From Qipengyuania_B thermophila (GTDB lineage: Bacteria > Pseudomonadota > Alphaproteobacteria > Sphingomonadales > Sphingomonadaceae), in assembly GCF_004153605.1 (NCBI RefSeq), contig NZ_SDSI01000005.1:39812-103811 (forward strand): 64,000 bases of DNA, in the 5' to 3' direction. Below the pieces are notes generated by a model, which saw only the letters and a program-made list of their open reading frames with translations, was not told the origin of the DNA and ran no database searches. The first letter of the stretch is position 1, and each line of letters opens with the position of its first letter. The position numbers were made by a program, and so were the translations under genes. This document shows, in pieces, positions 1 through 8,786 of this stretch.

Positions 1-1223
1 TAGCTTGGCCGCGAGTGTCCGCGCGGCGTGGCGCAGCTCGCACCCTTGAGGACGAACTGCCCGGCCATGAACTTGCCGTTGTACTCGCCAACGGCGCCCG
101 GCGCGGCCCGGAAACGCGGATGCGGCAGGTAGGCGGAGCGTGTCCACTGCCAGCAATCGCCGAACAGCGACGTTCCGCCCTGCGGCAGCGGCGCCCCCGC
201 TCCGTCGAGCTGGTGACCTCCGGCAGGATCGGCGTCGCGGCCGATCGCTTCCCATTCGGCCTCGGTCGGCAGCCGGTGCCCCGCCCAGGCGGCAAACGCG
301 TCGGCCTCGAAGTAGGAGACATGCGTGACCGGGCGCTCCGGATCGACGGGACGCCATCCGGCAAGGGTGAACTGCTCCCACCCCGCATCGCTGCGGCGCC
401 AGTAGAGCGGAGAGCAGACGCCATGCTCCCGCACCCAGGCCAGCCCGTCGGCAAGCCACAGGGCCGGATGCGCCGCGTATCCCCCGTCATCCATGAACGC
501 CAGCCACTCGCCGCAGGTGACGAGCCGGTTGCGCATGGCGAACGGCTGAAGCAGGTGCGCGTGCGCCGGCCCTTCATTGTCGAAGGCGAAACCGTCCCCT
601 TCGTGACCGACGCGCACCGTTCCGCCTGGGTGCGAAAGCCATTCCGCTTCAGCGGCATCGGCCTGCGGAGCGCACGGAGACACATCCGCCCACAGCGCCG
701 GGCCGAGCGGATTGCGGAACAGCGCGTGCTGGATGTCCGTGAGCAGCAGTTCCTGGTGCTGCTCCTCGTGGGCGATCCCCAGCGCCACAAGGGCGTGGCA
801 GCGCGGGTCGCCGAGCAACGGCTCCATCGCCGCGCTGACATGGTGCCGGTAATCGAGCACCTCATCGAGCGACGGCCGGCTCAGGAGGCCGCGGTCGGCC
901 CTCGCCAGCCGCGCCCCTTCCGCCTCGTAGTAGGAGTTGAACAGAAAGGCCCAGCCCTCGGCGAAGGGGCGGTATCCCGGCACATGGTCGCGCAGCAGGA
1001 AAGTCTCCCAGAACCATGTGGTGTGCGCGAGGTGCCACTTTGCCGGCGAGGCGTCGGGCATCGACTGGATCGTGGCGTCGGCATCCGACAGCGGCGCGGC
1101 AAGCGCCTCCGTCATCTGGCGGGTCCGGCGGAACCGGTCCGCCAGCACAGCGCCCTCGTCCGCCGGGTCGGCGTGCGGACGGGAGAGCGGCGGCACTCCG
1201 GGAGGGCAGGCATGTGCGCGCAT
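1..1223 (-). CDS. egtB: Ergothioneine biosynthesis protein EgtB family (partial, C-terminus off the edge)
   Basis: Non-heme iron sulfoxide synthase family; EgtB couples a thiol donor to hercynine with O2 in ergothioneine synthesis. Seen: an N-terminal DinB-like half with the expected iron ligands (H67 in WHLAHTTW, H152 and H156 in HEEQHQE) and a C-terminal FGE-sulfatase half (PTEAEWE, FGDCWQWT, SCATPRGH). The ATG at 1223 follows an in-frame stop at 1239-1241. The frame is still open at base 1, so about 20-25 residues are missing. It lies 66 nt downstream of the DAHP synthase gene on the same strand. The selenoneine enzyme SenA shares this fold and the partner methyltransferase EgtD is not visible, so the exact substrate is inferred. 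Confidence 0.9.
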   Translation of the reverse strand, partial: MRAHACPPGVPPLSRPHADPADEGAVLADRFRRTRQMTEALAAPLSDADATIQSMPDASPAKWHLAHTTWFWETFLLRDHVPGYRPFAEGWAFLFNSYYEAEGARLARADRGLLSRPSLDEVLDYRHHVSAAMEPLLGDPRCHALVALGIAHEEQHQELLLTDIQHALFRNPLGPALWADVSPCAPQADAAEAEWLSHPGGTVRVGHEGDGFAFDNEGPAHAHLLQPFAMRNRLVTCGEWLAFMDDGGYAAHPALWLADGLAWVREHGVCSPLYWRRSDAGWEQFTLAGWRPVDPERPVTHVSYFEADAFAAWAGHRLPTEAEWEAIGRDADPAGGHQLDGAGAPLPQGGTSLFGDCWQWTRSAYLPHPRFRAAPGAVGEYNGKFMAGQFVLKGASCATPRGHSRPS

Positions 1224-1289
1224 CCGGAGTCCGGCGTATCAGCCCCGGACCGGCGAGGCAACCGGCGCTGGACATGGGGCCGGGGCGGG

Positions 1290-2657
1290 TCAGGCGGCGT
1301 CGCGCGACCGGTCCGCGGCCTGCGCGTTGAGCATCTCGGCCAGCAGGAAGGCAAGCTCGAGCGACTGCGCCGCGTTCAACCGCGGGTCGCAATGCGTTTC
1401 GTATCGGGTTTTCAGCTCGTCGTCGGTGATGGCGACAGCGCCGCCGATGCACTCGGTCACGTCCTGCCCGGTCATCTCGACATGGATGCCGCCGGCATGC
1501 GTGCCCTCGGCCCGGTGGACGCGGAAGAAGCCGCGCACTTCGCGCAGCACCCGGTCGAACGGACGGGTCTTGTAGCCGCTCGACGAGGCGACGCTGTTGC
1601 CGTGCATCGGATCGCAGCTCCACACGACCGGATGCCCGTCCTGCCGCACCGCCCGCACCAGCCGGGGCAGCAGCTCCTCGACCTTGTCGGCGCCCATCCG
1701 GATGATGAGCGTGATGCGCCCCGGAACACGGGCGGGATCGAGGATGGCGAGCAGGCGCAGAAGATCGTCGGGGTCGGTCGCCGGGCCGCATTTGATCCCC
1801 AGCGGATTGCCGATGCCGCGGGCAAACTCCACATGCGCCGACCCGGCAAAGCGCGTGCGGTCGCCGATCCACAGCATGTGGGCGCTCGTGTCGAACCATT
1901 CGCCAGTGTCCGGCTCGCGCCGGGTCATGGCCGCCTCGTAAGGGAGCAGCAGAGCCTCGTGGCTGGTGAAGAAGGCGGTGCTGCGCAGCTGGGGCACGTT
2001 GTCCGGATCGACGCCGCAGGCTTCCATGAAGTCCAGCGCCTCGCTGATGCGGTCGGCAAGGTCGTTGAACCGCTCCGCCCAGCGGCTGCGGGCCATGAAG
2101 TCGAGCGTCCAGCCATGGATACGCCGCAGGTTGGCATAGCCGCCCCCCGACAGCGCGCGCAGCAGGTTGAGCGTGGCCGCGGCCTGAAGGTGGGCGCGCA
2201 CCATGCGCGCCGGATCGTTGCGCCGGGCCTGCGCATCGAATGCCAGCCCGTTGACGTTGTCGCCGAAATAGCTCGGCAGGGTGACGCCGTCGCGGGTTTC
2301 GGTCGGCGCGCTGCGCGGCTTGGCGAACTGCCCCGCCATGCGGCCGACCTTCACCACCGGTCGTTTCGAGGCGAAGGTGAGCACCACCGCCATCTGCAGG
2401 ATGACGCGGAAGGTGTTGCGCACATTGTCGGGGTGGAACTCGGCGAAGCTCTCGGCGCAGTCGCCGCCCTGCAGCAGGAACGCCCGGCCTTGCGCGACTT
2501 CCGCCAGCCGCTCACGCAGCTCCCGGGCCTCGCCCCCGAAGACGAGCGGAGGGTAGTTGGACAGCGTCCCGACGACGGCGGACAGCGCCTCCGCATCCTC
2601 GTAGTGCGGCAGGTGGCGCGCCTCGAAGGCGGTCCAGCTGTGGGGATGCCAGCTCAT
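1290..2657 (-). CDS. Class II 3-deoxy-7-phosphoheptulonate (DAHP) synthase
   Basis: First enzyme of the shikimate pathway, condensing phosphoenolpyruvate and erythrose 4-phosphate. The 455-residue length and the class II (plant/mycobacterial type) signatures support this: LLQGGDCAESF near residue 100, then VKVGRMAGQFAKPRS, a central SHEALLLPYE, and WSCDPMHGNS in the C-terminal half, where metal and substrate ligands lie. The ATG at 2657 begins MSWHPHSW, the usual start region of the family. No separate chorismate mutase or ACT domain is fused to it. The next upstream gene on the strand is the M16 peptidase, 58 nt away; a shared function is not obvious. Confidence 0.95.
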   Translation of the reverse strand: MSWHPHSWTAFEARHLPHYEDAEALSAVVGTLSNYPPLVFGGEARELRERLAEVAQGRAFLLQGGDCAESFAEFHPDNVRNTFRVILQMAVVLTFASKRPVVKVGRMAGQFAKPRSAPTETRDGVTLPSYFGDNVNGLAFDAQARRNDPARMVRAHLQAAATLNLLRALSGGGYANLRRIHGWTLDFMARSRWAERFNDLADRISEALDFMEACGVDPDNVPQLRSTAFFTSHEALLLPYEAAMTRREPDTGEWFDTSAHMLWIGDRTRFAGSAHVEFARGIGNPLGIKCGPATDPDDLLRLLAILDPARVPGRITLIIRMGADKVEELLPRLVRAVRQDGHPVVWSCDPMHGNSVASSSGYKTRPFDRVLREVRGFFRVHRAEGTHAGGIHVEMTGQDVTECIGGAVAITDDELKTRYETHCDPRLNAAQSLELAFLLAEMLNAQAADRSRDAA

Positions 2658-2715
2658 CGGCAGAACCGCCTCGCAGGCTGCGCCCGGACCGCGCCGGACG
2701 CATGCGGACGCCCGC

Positions 2716-5700
2716 TCACCGCCCGGTTCCTGCCGCGCCGGCAGCAGGTGCCGCCGCTCCCTGCCCGTGCCGCACCGCCAGCGCCTCTCCTTCGGGGAGA
2801 ACGGCGACCTTCACCGCGCGGTCGGCGGCAAGGAAACGGGCGGCGAGACGGTTCATCGCCTCGGGCGTGGTGCGCGAGTAATCGTTCACCACGGACCGCA
2901 TCAGCCCGAACAGACGCGGATCGCGGGTGGCCCCTTCCAGCTGCATCATCCAGAACGCATTGCCGGAGGTGACGCGGGTGATCAACTGGCGCAGCGGCTC
3001 CGTCACCAGCGCCAGCTCCTCGTCCGAGGGAGGAGCGCTGGCAAGTTCCGCCGCGATGCGTTCCGCTTCCTCGAAGAAGACCGGCACATCCTGCGAGCGC
3101 AGCTGCGCCGCCGCGACGATCCGCCCCCCCGTCGCCGCGTCGGCGGGCCAGGTGTTCCCCACCGAGGGCGAGTAGCTGGCGCCGAGCCGCTCGCGCAGCG
3201 CTTCGAACAGGCGGTTGTTGAACAGCTGGGTCAGGATCTCGAGCTGCCGTCCGGTGCGCAGCTCCTCGACGCCGCCGCCCGTGTTCCACGCCATCACCGC
3301 GGCTGCCTGACCCCGCTCGCCGCGATGGGTCAGCACCACCGGCGCGCCTGTTCCACCCGTCACCGCCGGCGGGGTCGCGGCCGGCGTCGCCGCCGGGCGC
3401 GGCGCGAGGGCGCCGAAGGTGCGGCGCAGGCTCTCCACCGCCGCGGCCTCGTCGAAGTCGCCGAAGATGAGCACCTCCACCGGCCCCGAGGCCAGCACCG
3501 GCTCCCATGTCGCGCGGAAGGTTTCGGGTGTCACCTGCTCCAGCGTGGCCGGAGCGGGACTGGCGAAGCGCGGATCACGGCCGCGCAGCACCCATTCGAG
3601 GTCGCGCTGCAGCACGCCGGCCGGGCTGGTGCCGAGACTCGCATAGGCAAGCTGCGCCGCGGCGCGGGCGCGCAGCAGGGGGTTGGGATCCCAGCGCGGC
3701 ATCGCCAGCTTGGCGGCGAACAGGTAGAGCTGGTCCGCGAGATCGTCGCGGCGCGTCTGCGCCGAGAAGCTGAACGATCCCTCGCCGATCTCGAAGTCGA
3801 AGCCCATGCGGCGCCCGGTGCTGATCCGGTCCAGCTCCTCCTGCCCGAGCGTGCCGAGCCCCATGCCGATCAGCGCCGCCTTGCCGAGCGCCACATTCGC
3901 GCCGGCCTCGGGAGCGAAGGCGCCATAGCCGGCGCCGAAGCGCACCTTCACCGTCACCCGGCCCGGTTCCTCCGGCGTGGACCACAGCAGCGCCTTGACG
4001 CCGTTCGCGAACTCGACCTGATTGATCGACAGCAGCCCGGTCGGCTCCTGCCGCACCACCCTGCCGGGTTCGCCGATGGCCGGCAGATCGTCGAAGCGGA
4101 TGGCGGACGCGTCGAGGCGCACGTTCGCGGCCGGTGCCGCCGGCGCGGCCAGCGCCGTGCGCAGGGCGGCAGCGGTCGCCTCGTTCGCCGCCGGCGTGAC
4201 GAGCGCCGCGCGCAGGACCGTGCCCGTGAACAGCGCCCGCGTGTGCCGCAGCACGTCCTCGGGCGTCACCCGGTCCTTCATGCCGGAGAACACCGCCAGA
4301 ACCGTGTCCGGGGACGCCACCGTCTCGCGGATGTCGACCGCCTGCACAACCTGGTCTGCAAGCGTGGCGCCGGGCAGCACCTCGCTCTGCTCCACGCTGC
4401 TGCGGAAGCCGATCTCCAGCTCGGCGATTTCGCGCTCGAGCTCCTCCCGGCTGGGGGGAGTGGCCAGCGCGTCGGCGATAACGCCCCGCACGTCGCTCAG
4501 CGCGCCGCGCCAGTCGGCGCCCAGCGGCGCGAGGGTGACAAAGGTCGCGTCCGCCGACCGGCTGACGTCGTCCTGCTGCACCTGCGCATACAGGAAGCTG
4601 CCACCCGCCCGCGCACGGGCCTCCAGCCGGCGGTTGATCAAGGCCTGGGCCAGGGCGTCGACGAGCAGACCCTCGTTGTAGGCGATCGTGTCCTGCACCG
4701 GCCGCCACGGCCGCAGGACGGCGTAGGTCAGCGTGCGCGGCAGATCCGGCTCGACGATCACGCGGGTTTCGCCGACCGGCGGGTTTCCGCGCGCGCCGCG
4801 CGGGGGCCGCGGGTCGCCGAACGAAGGGGCGGCAACCGCGACGCCGGGCACCCGCCAGTCGGCAAACGCGCTTTCGAGCGCCGCGGCCATGACGAGCGGA
4901 TCGAGGTCGCCGGCAACGACGATCACGGTGTTCTCGGGCCGGTACCAGCGCGCGTGGAACGCCTGCAAGGCGCGCGGTGTGGCGCGCCGCAGGGTTTCTT
5001 CGGTGCCGATCGGCACTCGGCTGGCCAGCCGCTGACCGGCAAACAGCGTCTCGCGCGTGGCGCGCCCCGCGCGCAGGGCCGGACCCTGGCTTTCGCGCAT
5101 CTCGGCCAGCACGATCGGCAGTTCCGCGGCGATGTTGCCTTCGGAAAGCACCGGCTCGCGCACCATGCCCGACAGCAGCCGCACGCTCTCGCGCAGCTTG
5201 TCGGGCGTGATGGCCGGCAGGTCGAGCTTGTAGACGGTCTGCGTCGGCGTCGTCTCGGCATTCGTGTCGCTGCCGAAGGTCGCGCCGAGCCGCTGCCATG
5301 TGGGGATGGCCTGCCCCGGACCCAGATCGCGGCTCTCGCGGAACAGCAGGTGTTCGATGAAGTGGGCAAAGCCGCGCTCGTCATCCGCCTCGTGCAGGCT
5401 GCCCGCGTCAATGCGGACGCGGATCGCCACCTGGCCCGGCGGCACCCCGTTGCGGCGCACGGCGTAGCGCAGCCCGTTGTCCATTCGCCCGAACAGCCAT
5501 TCCGGGTCGCGGGGAACGTCGCTGCCCTCGTACAGCCACGGAATCGCGTCGGCAGGCTGAAGGAAGCGGGGAGCCGCCTGTTCGGAGCGCGCGGACGGCG
5601 CCGGCTCCACAGCCTGCTGCGCCACCAGTGGCGGAGCCAGAAGCGCAAGCGCCGGAACGAGAAGGGCGAGGCGGCGCAGCGCGCGGGGCAGCAGGGTCAT
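2716..5700 (-). CDS. Secreted M16 family zinc metallopeptidase
   Basis: Large insulinase/pitrilysin-type peptidase of 994 residues, probably periplasmic. It starts with a basic then hydrophobic signal peptide ending near VAQQA (residue 30). The inverted zinc motif HxxEH is intact: H113, E116 and H117 in HFIEHLLF; the distal glutamate region follows in AETTPTQTVYKLD. Two homologous halves are visible, with inactive C-terminal M16 domains around residues 240-440 and 720-930 (a GNAFW motif near residue 920), the normal double-barrel architecture. It reads divergently from the NifU gene across about 105 nt. Likely role is degradation of peptides or envelope protein fragments; the substrate cannot be read from the sequence. 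Confidence 0.92.
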   Translation of the reverse strand: MTLLPRALRRLALLVPALALLAPPLVAQQAVEPAPSARSEQAAPRFLQPADAIPWLYEGSDVPRDPEWLFGRMDNGLRYAVRRNGVPPGQVAIRVRIDAGSLHEADDERGFAHFIEHLLFRESRDLGPGQAIPTWQRLGATFGSDTNAETTPTQTVYKLDLPAITPDKLRESVRLLSGMVREPVLSEGNIAAELPIVLAEMRESQGPALRAGRATRETLFAGQRLASRVPIGTEETLRRATPRALQAFHARWYRPENTVIVVAGDLDPLVMAAALESAFADWRVPGVAVAAPSFGDPRPPRGARGNPPVGETRVIVEPDLPRTLTYAVLRPWRPVQDTIAYNEGLLVDALAQALINRRLEARARAGGSFLYAQVQQDDVSRSADATFVTLAPLGADWRGALSDVRGVIADALATPPSREELEREIAELEIGFRSSVEQSEVLPGATLADQVVQAVDIRETVASPDTVLAVFSGMKDRVTPEDVLRHTRALFTGTVLRAALVTPAANEATAAALRTALAAPAAPAANVRLDASAIRFDDLPAIGEPGRVVRQEPTGLLSINQVEFANGVKALLWSTPEEPGRVTVKVRFGAGYGAFAPEAGANVALGKAALIGMGLGTLGQEELDRISTGRRMGFDFEIGEGSFSFSAQTRRDDLADQLYLFAAKLAMPRWDPNPLLRARAAAQLAYASLGTSPAGVLQRDLEWVLRGRDPRFASPAPATLEQVTPETFRATWEPVLASGPVEVLIFGDFDEAAAVESLRRTFGALAPRPAATPAATPPAVTGGTGAPVVLTHRGERGQAAAVMAWNTGGGVEELRTGRQLEILTQLFNNRLFEALRERLGASYSPSVGNTWPADAATGGRIVAAAQLRSQDVPVFFEEAERIAAELASAPPSDEELALVTEPLRQLITRVTSGNAFWMMQLEGATRDPRLFGLMRSVVNDYSRTTPEAMNRLAARFLAADRAVKVAVLPEGEALAVRHGQGAAAPAAGAAGTGR

Positions 5701-5805
5701 GGAGCCGCATATAGGTCAGCCTGCCGTGAAGGGCCAGTGAACACGGCCACCGGCTTGCGGCGCGCATCCCTTGTCCGGCAACAAAGGCCCGCCTACATCG
5801 CCGCC

Positions 5806-6384
5806 ATGTACATCGAGACGCAGCCCACGCCCAATCCGGCGAGCCGCAAGTTCCTGCCCGGACAGCAGGTGATGCCGTCCGGGACGCGGGAGTTCGCCAG
5901 CCCGGAAGCCGCCACGGCCTCGCCGCTGGCGCAGGCCCTGTTCGATACGGGCGAGGTCGTGAACGTGCTGTTCGGACACGATTTCGTGACGGTCACGGCG
6001 GCACCGGGGGTCGACTGGGCGACGCTCCGCCCCGAAGTGCTGGCCGTTCTCCTCGATCATTTCGTCACCGGCCAGCCCCTGTTCCGCAACGAGGGTGCCG
6101 CCGCGATCGCGGTGCCGGCAGAGGACGAGCCGGTGGTCGAGGACGATCCCGCCGACGCGGAGATCATCGCCCAGATCCACGAACTGCTGGAAAGCCGGGT
6201 GCGTCCCGCGGTGGCCGGTGACGGCGGGGACATCCGGTATCGCGGCTTCAGGGACGGCGTGGTGTATCTCGCGCTCCAGGGCGCGTGCTCGGGCTGCCCG
6301 TCGTCCACCGCGACGCTCAAGCATGGCATCGAAGGGCTGCTGAAGCACTACATCCCCGAAGTCGTCGAAGTCCGGGCCGCCTGA
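5806..6384 (+). CDS. NifU/Nfu family iron-sulfur cluster scaffold protein
   Basis: Carrier that delivers Fe-S clusters to target proteins. The 192-residue protein has the two family domains: an N-terminal Nfu_N part starting MYIETQPTPNPASRKF and a C-terminal NifU domain with the cluster-binding CxxC, C161 and C164 in ACSGCPSS. The ATG at 5806 was chosen because it begins the conserved N-terminal motif; the frame is open far upstream, but that part is antisense to the M16 gene. It is followed 13 nt later by the reductase gene, so the two are probably cotranscribed. The cysteine desulfurase cluster at 25-27 kb may supply the same pathway (inference). Confidence 0.95.
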   Translation: MYIETQPTPNPASRKFLPGQQVMPSGTREFASPEAATASPLAQALFDTGEVVNVLFGHDFVTVTAAPGVDWATLRPEVLAVLLDHFVTGQPLFRNEGAAAIAVPAEDEPVVEDDPADAEIIAQIHELLESRVRPAVAGDGGDIRYRGFRDGVVYLALQGACSGCPSSTATLKHGIEGLLKHYIPEVVEVRAA

Positions 6385-6397
6385 AGGACGAGCGCAG

Positions 6398-7003
6398 ATG
6401 AAGCAGTATCACGACCGGCCGGTGGACGACGCCGTGCTCGACCAGCTGTTCCTGGAGGCGCGCAGCTACAATGGCTGGCTGGACCGGCCCGTCTCCGAGG
6501 CGCAGATCCGCCGCCTCTACGATCTGATGAAGATGGGGCCGACCTCCGCCAACATGCAGCCGTCGCGGCTAGTCTGGTGCGTGTCGCCCGAAGCGCGCGA
6601 GCGGCTGGCGCGCCATGCGATCGAGAGCAACCGGGCGAAGATCGTCACTGCTCCGGTGTGCGTGGTGATCGGCTTCGACCGGGATTTCCACGAACAACTG
6701 CCGTGGCTCTTTCCGCATACGGACGCACGCAGCTGGTTCGCCGATGATCCCGACGGGCGCGTGGTCGGCGCACGGCGCAACTCGGCGCTTCAGGGGGCCT
6801 ATCTCATGCTGGCGGCGCGCGCTTTGGGGATGGACTGCGGCCCGATGTCGGGCGTCGACCTCGACGGGGTGACGCGCGAATTCTATGCCGACCAGCCCCG
6901 CGTGGAGGCCGACTGGATTTGTTCCATCGGCTATGGCGATCCGGCGTCGGTGTTCGGGCGCAGCCCTCGCCCCGAGTTCGAACGCTTCAACCGCGTGCTG
7001 TAG
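6398..7003 (+). CDS. Malonic semialdehyde reductase (RutE-like nitroreductase fold)
   Basis: FMN-dependent oxidoreductase of the nitroreductase superfamily, 201 residues, closest in pattern to RutE-type 3-oxopropanoate (malonic semialdehyde) reductases of pyrimidine breakdown. Recognisable blocks are ARSYNGW near residue 20, MGPTSANMQPSR near residue 50, the NSALQGAYLMLAARALGMDCGPMSG stretch (about 128-152) and SIGYGDP near the end. No other rut genes lie nearby, so a general aldehyde or quinone reductase role is possible. It starts 13 nt after the NifU gene; the ATG is the first residue of the usual family start. Confidence 0.85.
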   Translation: MKQYHDRPVDDAVLDQLFLEARSYNGWLDRPVSEAQIRRLYDLMKMGPTSANMQPSRLVWCVSPEARERLARHAIESNRAKIVTAPVCVVIGFDRDFHEQLPWLFPHTDARSWFADDPDGRVVGARRNSALQGAYLMLAARALGMDCGPMSGVDLDGVTREFYADQPRVEADWICSIGYGDPASVFGRSPRPEFERFNRVL

Positions 7004-7036
7004 GCCGCGGGGCATCGGGGTGGCGCAGCAGAGTCG

Positions 7037-7672
7037 ATGCTGACCGGTCGCACGCTGGTGATCGAGACGGCGACCGAGGCGTGCTCGGTTGCTCTCCTCG
7101 ATGACGGTCAGGCCGTGGCGGACCGTCACGAGGTGCTGGGCCGCGGCCATGCCGAGCGCCTGGTGCCGCTGATCGCCCTGCTGCCCGAGCGCGGCCGCGC
7201 GGACCGCGTGCTCGTCTCGCTGGGGCCGGGAAGCTTCACCGGCACCCGGATCGGCATCGCCGCGGCGCGTGCCCTCGGCCTTGCCTGGCGGGTGCCGGTG
7301 CGCGGCTTCGCCACTCTGCAACTCGTCGCCGTGTCCGCCCGCGCACTGGTTGACGCCCGCGCCTTCACCGTGCTCATGGCGGCAGGACACGGCGAGTCGC
7401 ATCTTCAGCGCTTCGCCGACGGCGGCGCCGTCGACGCCGAACCGCTGCTGCTGCCCACGGCGGAGGCGCTGGTTCTGTGCCACGGCGCGCTGGTTGTCGG
7501 CAACCAGGCCGAGATCGTCCGCGCCGCTGGTGCCGCGACGGAGGCGGTGTTCGTCCTGCCCCGCGCCAGCGATGCCGGATCCCTTTTGCCTTCGGCCCTC
7601 CTCGAGACGACAGCGCCGATCTACGGCCGCCCGCCCGATGCGCGTGCGCGCTCGAACGGGACGGCCGGATGA
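7037..7672 (+). CDS. tsaB: tRNA threonylcarbamoyladenosine biosynthesis protein TsaB
   Basis: Dimerisation partner of TsaD in the complex that makes t6A37 in ANN-decoding tRNAs. 211 residues with an ASKHA (HSP70/actin-like) fold. The N-terminal ETATEACSVALL strand-loop and the family signature LGPGSFTGTRIG (about residues 56-67) are clear, and the later metal/nucleotide-binding motifs of TsaD are absent, as expected for TsaB. Its stop codon overlaps the ATG of rimI (ATGA), the common tsaB-rimI pairing, so translation is probably coupled. Confidence 0.93.
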   Translation: MLTGRTLVIETATEACSVALLDDGQAVADRHEVLGRGHAERLVPLIALLPERGRADRVLVSLGPGSFTGTRIGIAAARALGLAWRVPVRGFATLQLVAVSARALVDARAFTVLMAAGHGESHLQRFADGGAVDAEPLLLPTAEALVLCHGALVVGNQAEIVRAAGAATEAVFVLPRASDAGSLLPSALLETTAPIYGRPPDARARSNGTAG

Positions 7673-8154
7673 TGCGCCGCGTGGAGGCTATCATGGCGGT
7701 CATGGACCGCGCCTTCGATCCGCGCTGGGGCGAGGCATGGAACGCGCGGCAGGTCGCCGATGCCCTCGCAACGCCCAACACGCACAGCCTGCTGGCGGCG
7801 CCTGACGGCTCCGTCGCGGAGGATGGCGTCGACGTGGAGCAGCATCCCGCGGGTTTCCTCCTCTCGCGCGCGGCGGGGTCGGAGGAGGAGCTTCTCCTGC
7901 TCGGCGTCGCGCCGCCCTTCCGCAACCGCGGCATCGGCCGGGCCCTCGTCACCCGGTTCATCGCCGAGGCCAGGCTGCGCGGCGCCGAGAAGCTGTTTCT
8001 CGAGATGCGCGTGAACAACGAGGCGGACCGCTTCTACCGCCAACTCGGTTTTGTCCCAATCGGGCGCAGACCATCTTATTACCGGATTTATTCGGGCGGG
8101 TATCTTGATGCGACGACTTTCGTGTACGATCTTGTCGATCGTCATGACGCATAG
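7669..8154 (+). CDS. rimI: Ribosomal-protein-alanine N-acetyltransferase RimI (GNAT)
   Basis: GNAT acetyltransferase of 161 residues, likely modifying ribosomal protein S18 or related N-termini. The acetyl-CoA loop is RNRGIGRAL and the C-terminal half has EMRVNNEADRFYRQLGF, typical of RimI. The start at 7669 overlaps the tsaB stop by four bases; a second ATG follows immediately at 7672. The 3' part of the gene is clearly less GC-rich than its surroundings, continuing into the mucR leader. The exact acceptor protein is inferred from the tsaB linkage. Confidence 0.88.
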   Translation: MMRRVEAIMAVMDRAFDPRWGEAWNARQVADALATPNTHSLLAAPDGSVAEDGVDVEQHPAGFLLSRAAGSEEELLLLGVAPPFRNRGIGRALVTRFIAEARLRGAEKLFLEMRVNNEADRFYRQLGFVPIGRRPSYYRIYSGGYLDATTFVYDLVDRHDA

Positions 8155-8268
8155 ATCCTGCGTGATGACCTAAGGGGCGCAGATCATAAACAGAACAGGG
8201 CTGACTGACATCGCATCGGGTCGAATGGGCGTTGTCGGCATCAAAGCCTTGAAGGAGAAGCAGATCAG
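8041..8268. promoter_or_regulatory. A/T-enriched stretch leading into mucR (candidate regulatory region)
   Basis: From the rimI 3' end to the mucR start the G+C content falls to about 51% by direct count (32, 28 and 33 of 60 in successive lines), against roughly 70% around it. MucR/Ros proteins bind A/T-rich DNA and usually repress their own genes, so this is the natural place for an operator. No exact binding site is claimed. The mucR ribosome binding site AAGGAG lies at about 8252-8257, with an unusually long spacer of about 11 nt to the ATG. Confidence 0.4.
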
Positions 8269-8712
8269 ATGAATTCCACCGATACAGAAGGCGGCGACAT
8301 GCTTGTCACGCTGACAGCAGAAATCGTCGCCGCGCATGTCAGCCACAACAGCACCGCTGTCGACGAAGTGCCGCAGCTTATCCGCGCTGTTCATGAAGCC
8401 CTGAGCGATCTTGGCAAGCCGCAGCCGCCGCTGGAAGAGCCGCTGGAGCCGGCGGTGCCGATCCGCTCGTCGGTCAAGCCCGATTACATTGTCTGCCTTG
8501 AGGACGGCAAGAAGCTGAAAATGCTCAAGCGCTATCTCAAGAGCAAGTACGACATGACTCCCGAGCAGTACCGGGAACGCTGGAACCTTCCGGCCGATTA
8601 CCCGATGGTCGCGCCGAACTATGCGGAAACGCGGCGTGATCTCGCCAAGAAGATCGGCCTCGGGCGCAAGCCGGGGCAGAAGCAGGGCGGCCGCAAGCCG
8701 GCGAACGGCTGA
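8269..8712 (+). CDS. MucR/Ros family transcriptional regulator with degenerate zinc site
   Basis: 147-residue H-NS-like global regulator of alphaproteobacteria, known in the family to control exopolysaccharide, motility and cell-cycle genes. The N-terminal LTAEIVAAHVSHN oligomerisation region and C-terminal DNA-binding part (IVCLEDGKKLKMLKRYL, MTPEQYRERW, YPMVAPNYA) are standard. In the Ros zinc finger the ligands follow C-x2-C/D-x9-H-x4-H; here they are C76, D79, Y89 and Y94, so both histidines are replaced by tyrosine and zinc binding looks lost. It is followed by a strong hairpin and then fur. Confidence 0.93.
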   Translation: MNSTDTEGGDMLVTLTAEIVAAHVSHNSTAVDEVPQLIRAVHEALSDLGKPQPPLEEPLEPAVPIRSSVKPDYIVCLEDGKKLKMLKRYLKSKYDMTPEQYRERWNLPADYPMVAPNYAETRRDLAKKIGLGRKPGQKQGGRKPANG

Positions 8713-8736
8713 CAAGGCAGGCTTGGGTTGAGGCAA

Positions 8737-8765
8737 CGCGGGCAAGGCGGTAAGCTTTGCCCGCG
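8737..8765 (+). terminator. 9-bp perfect hairpin between mucR and fur
   Basis: CGCGGGCAA (8737-8745) pairs exactly with TTGCCCGCG (8757-8765) around an 11-nt loop. No U-tract follows, so it is not a classical intrinsic terminator; it could slow polymerase, stabilise the mucR mRNA 3' end, or shape the fur leader, whose ribosome binding site begins 11 nt later. Confidence 0.4.
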
Positions 8766-8786
8766 GGACGGCTGCAGGAGGTATTC

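Noticed and set aside
2767..5800. Very long plus-strand open frame opposite the M16 peptidase gene, in frame with the NifU gene
   Set aside because: Its translation is rich in Arg, Gly and His without motifs and mirrors the real minus-strand gene; open antisense frames are expected at this G+C content. Only the part from 5806 encodes a recognisable protein.
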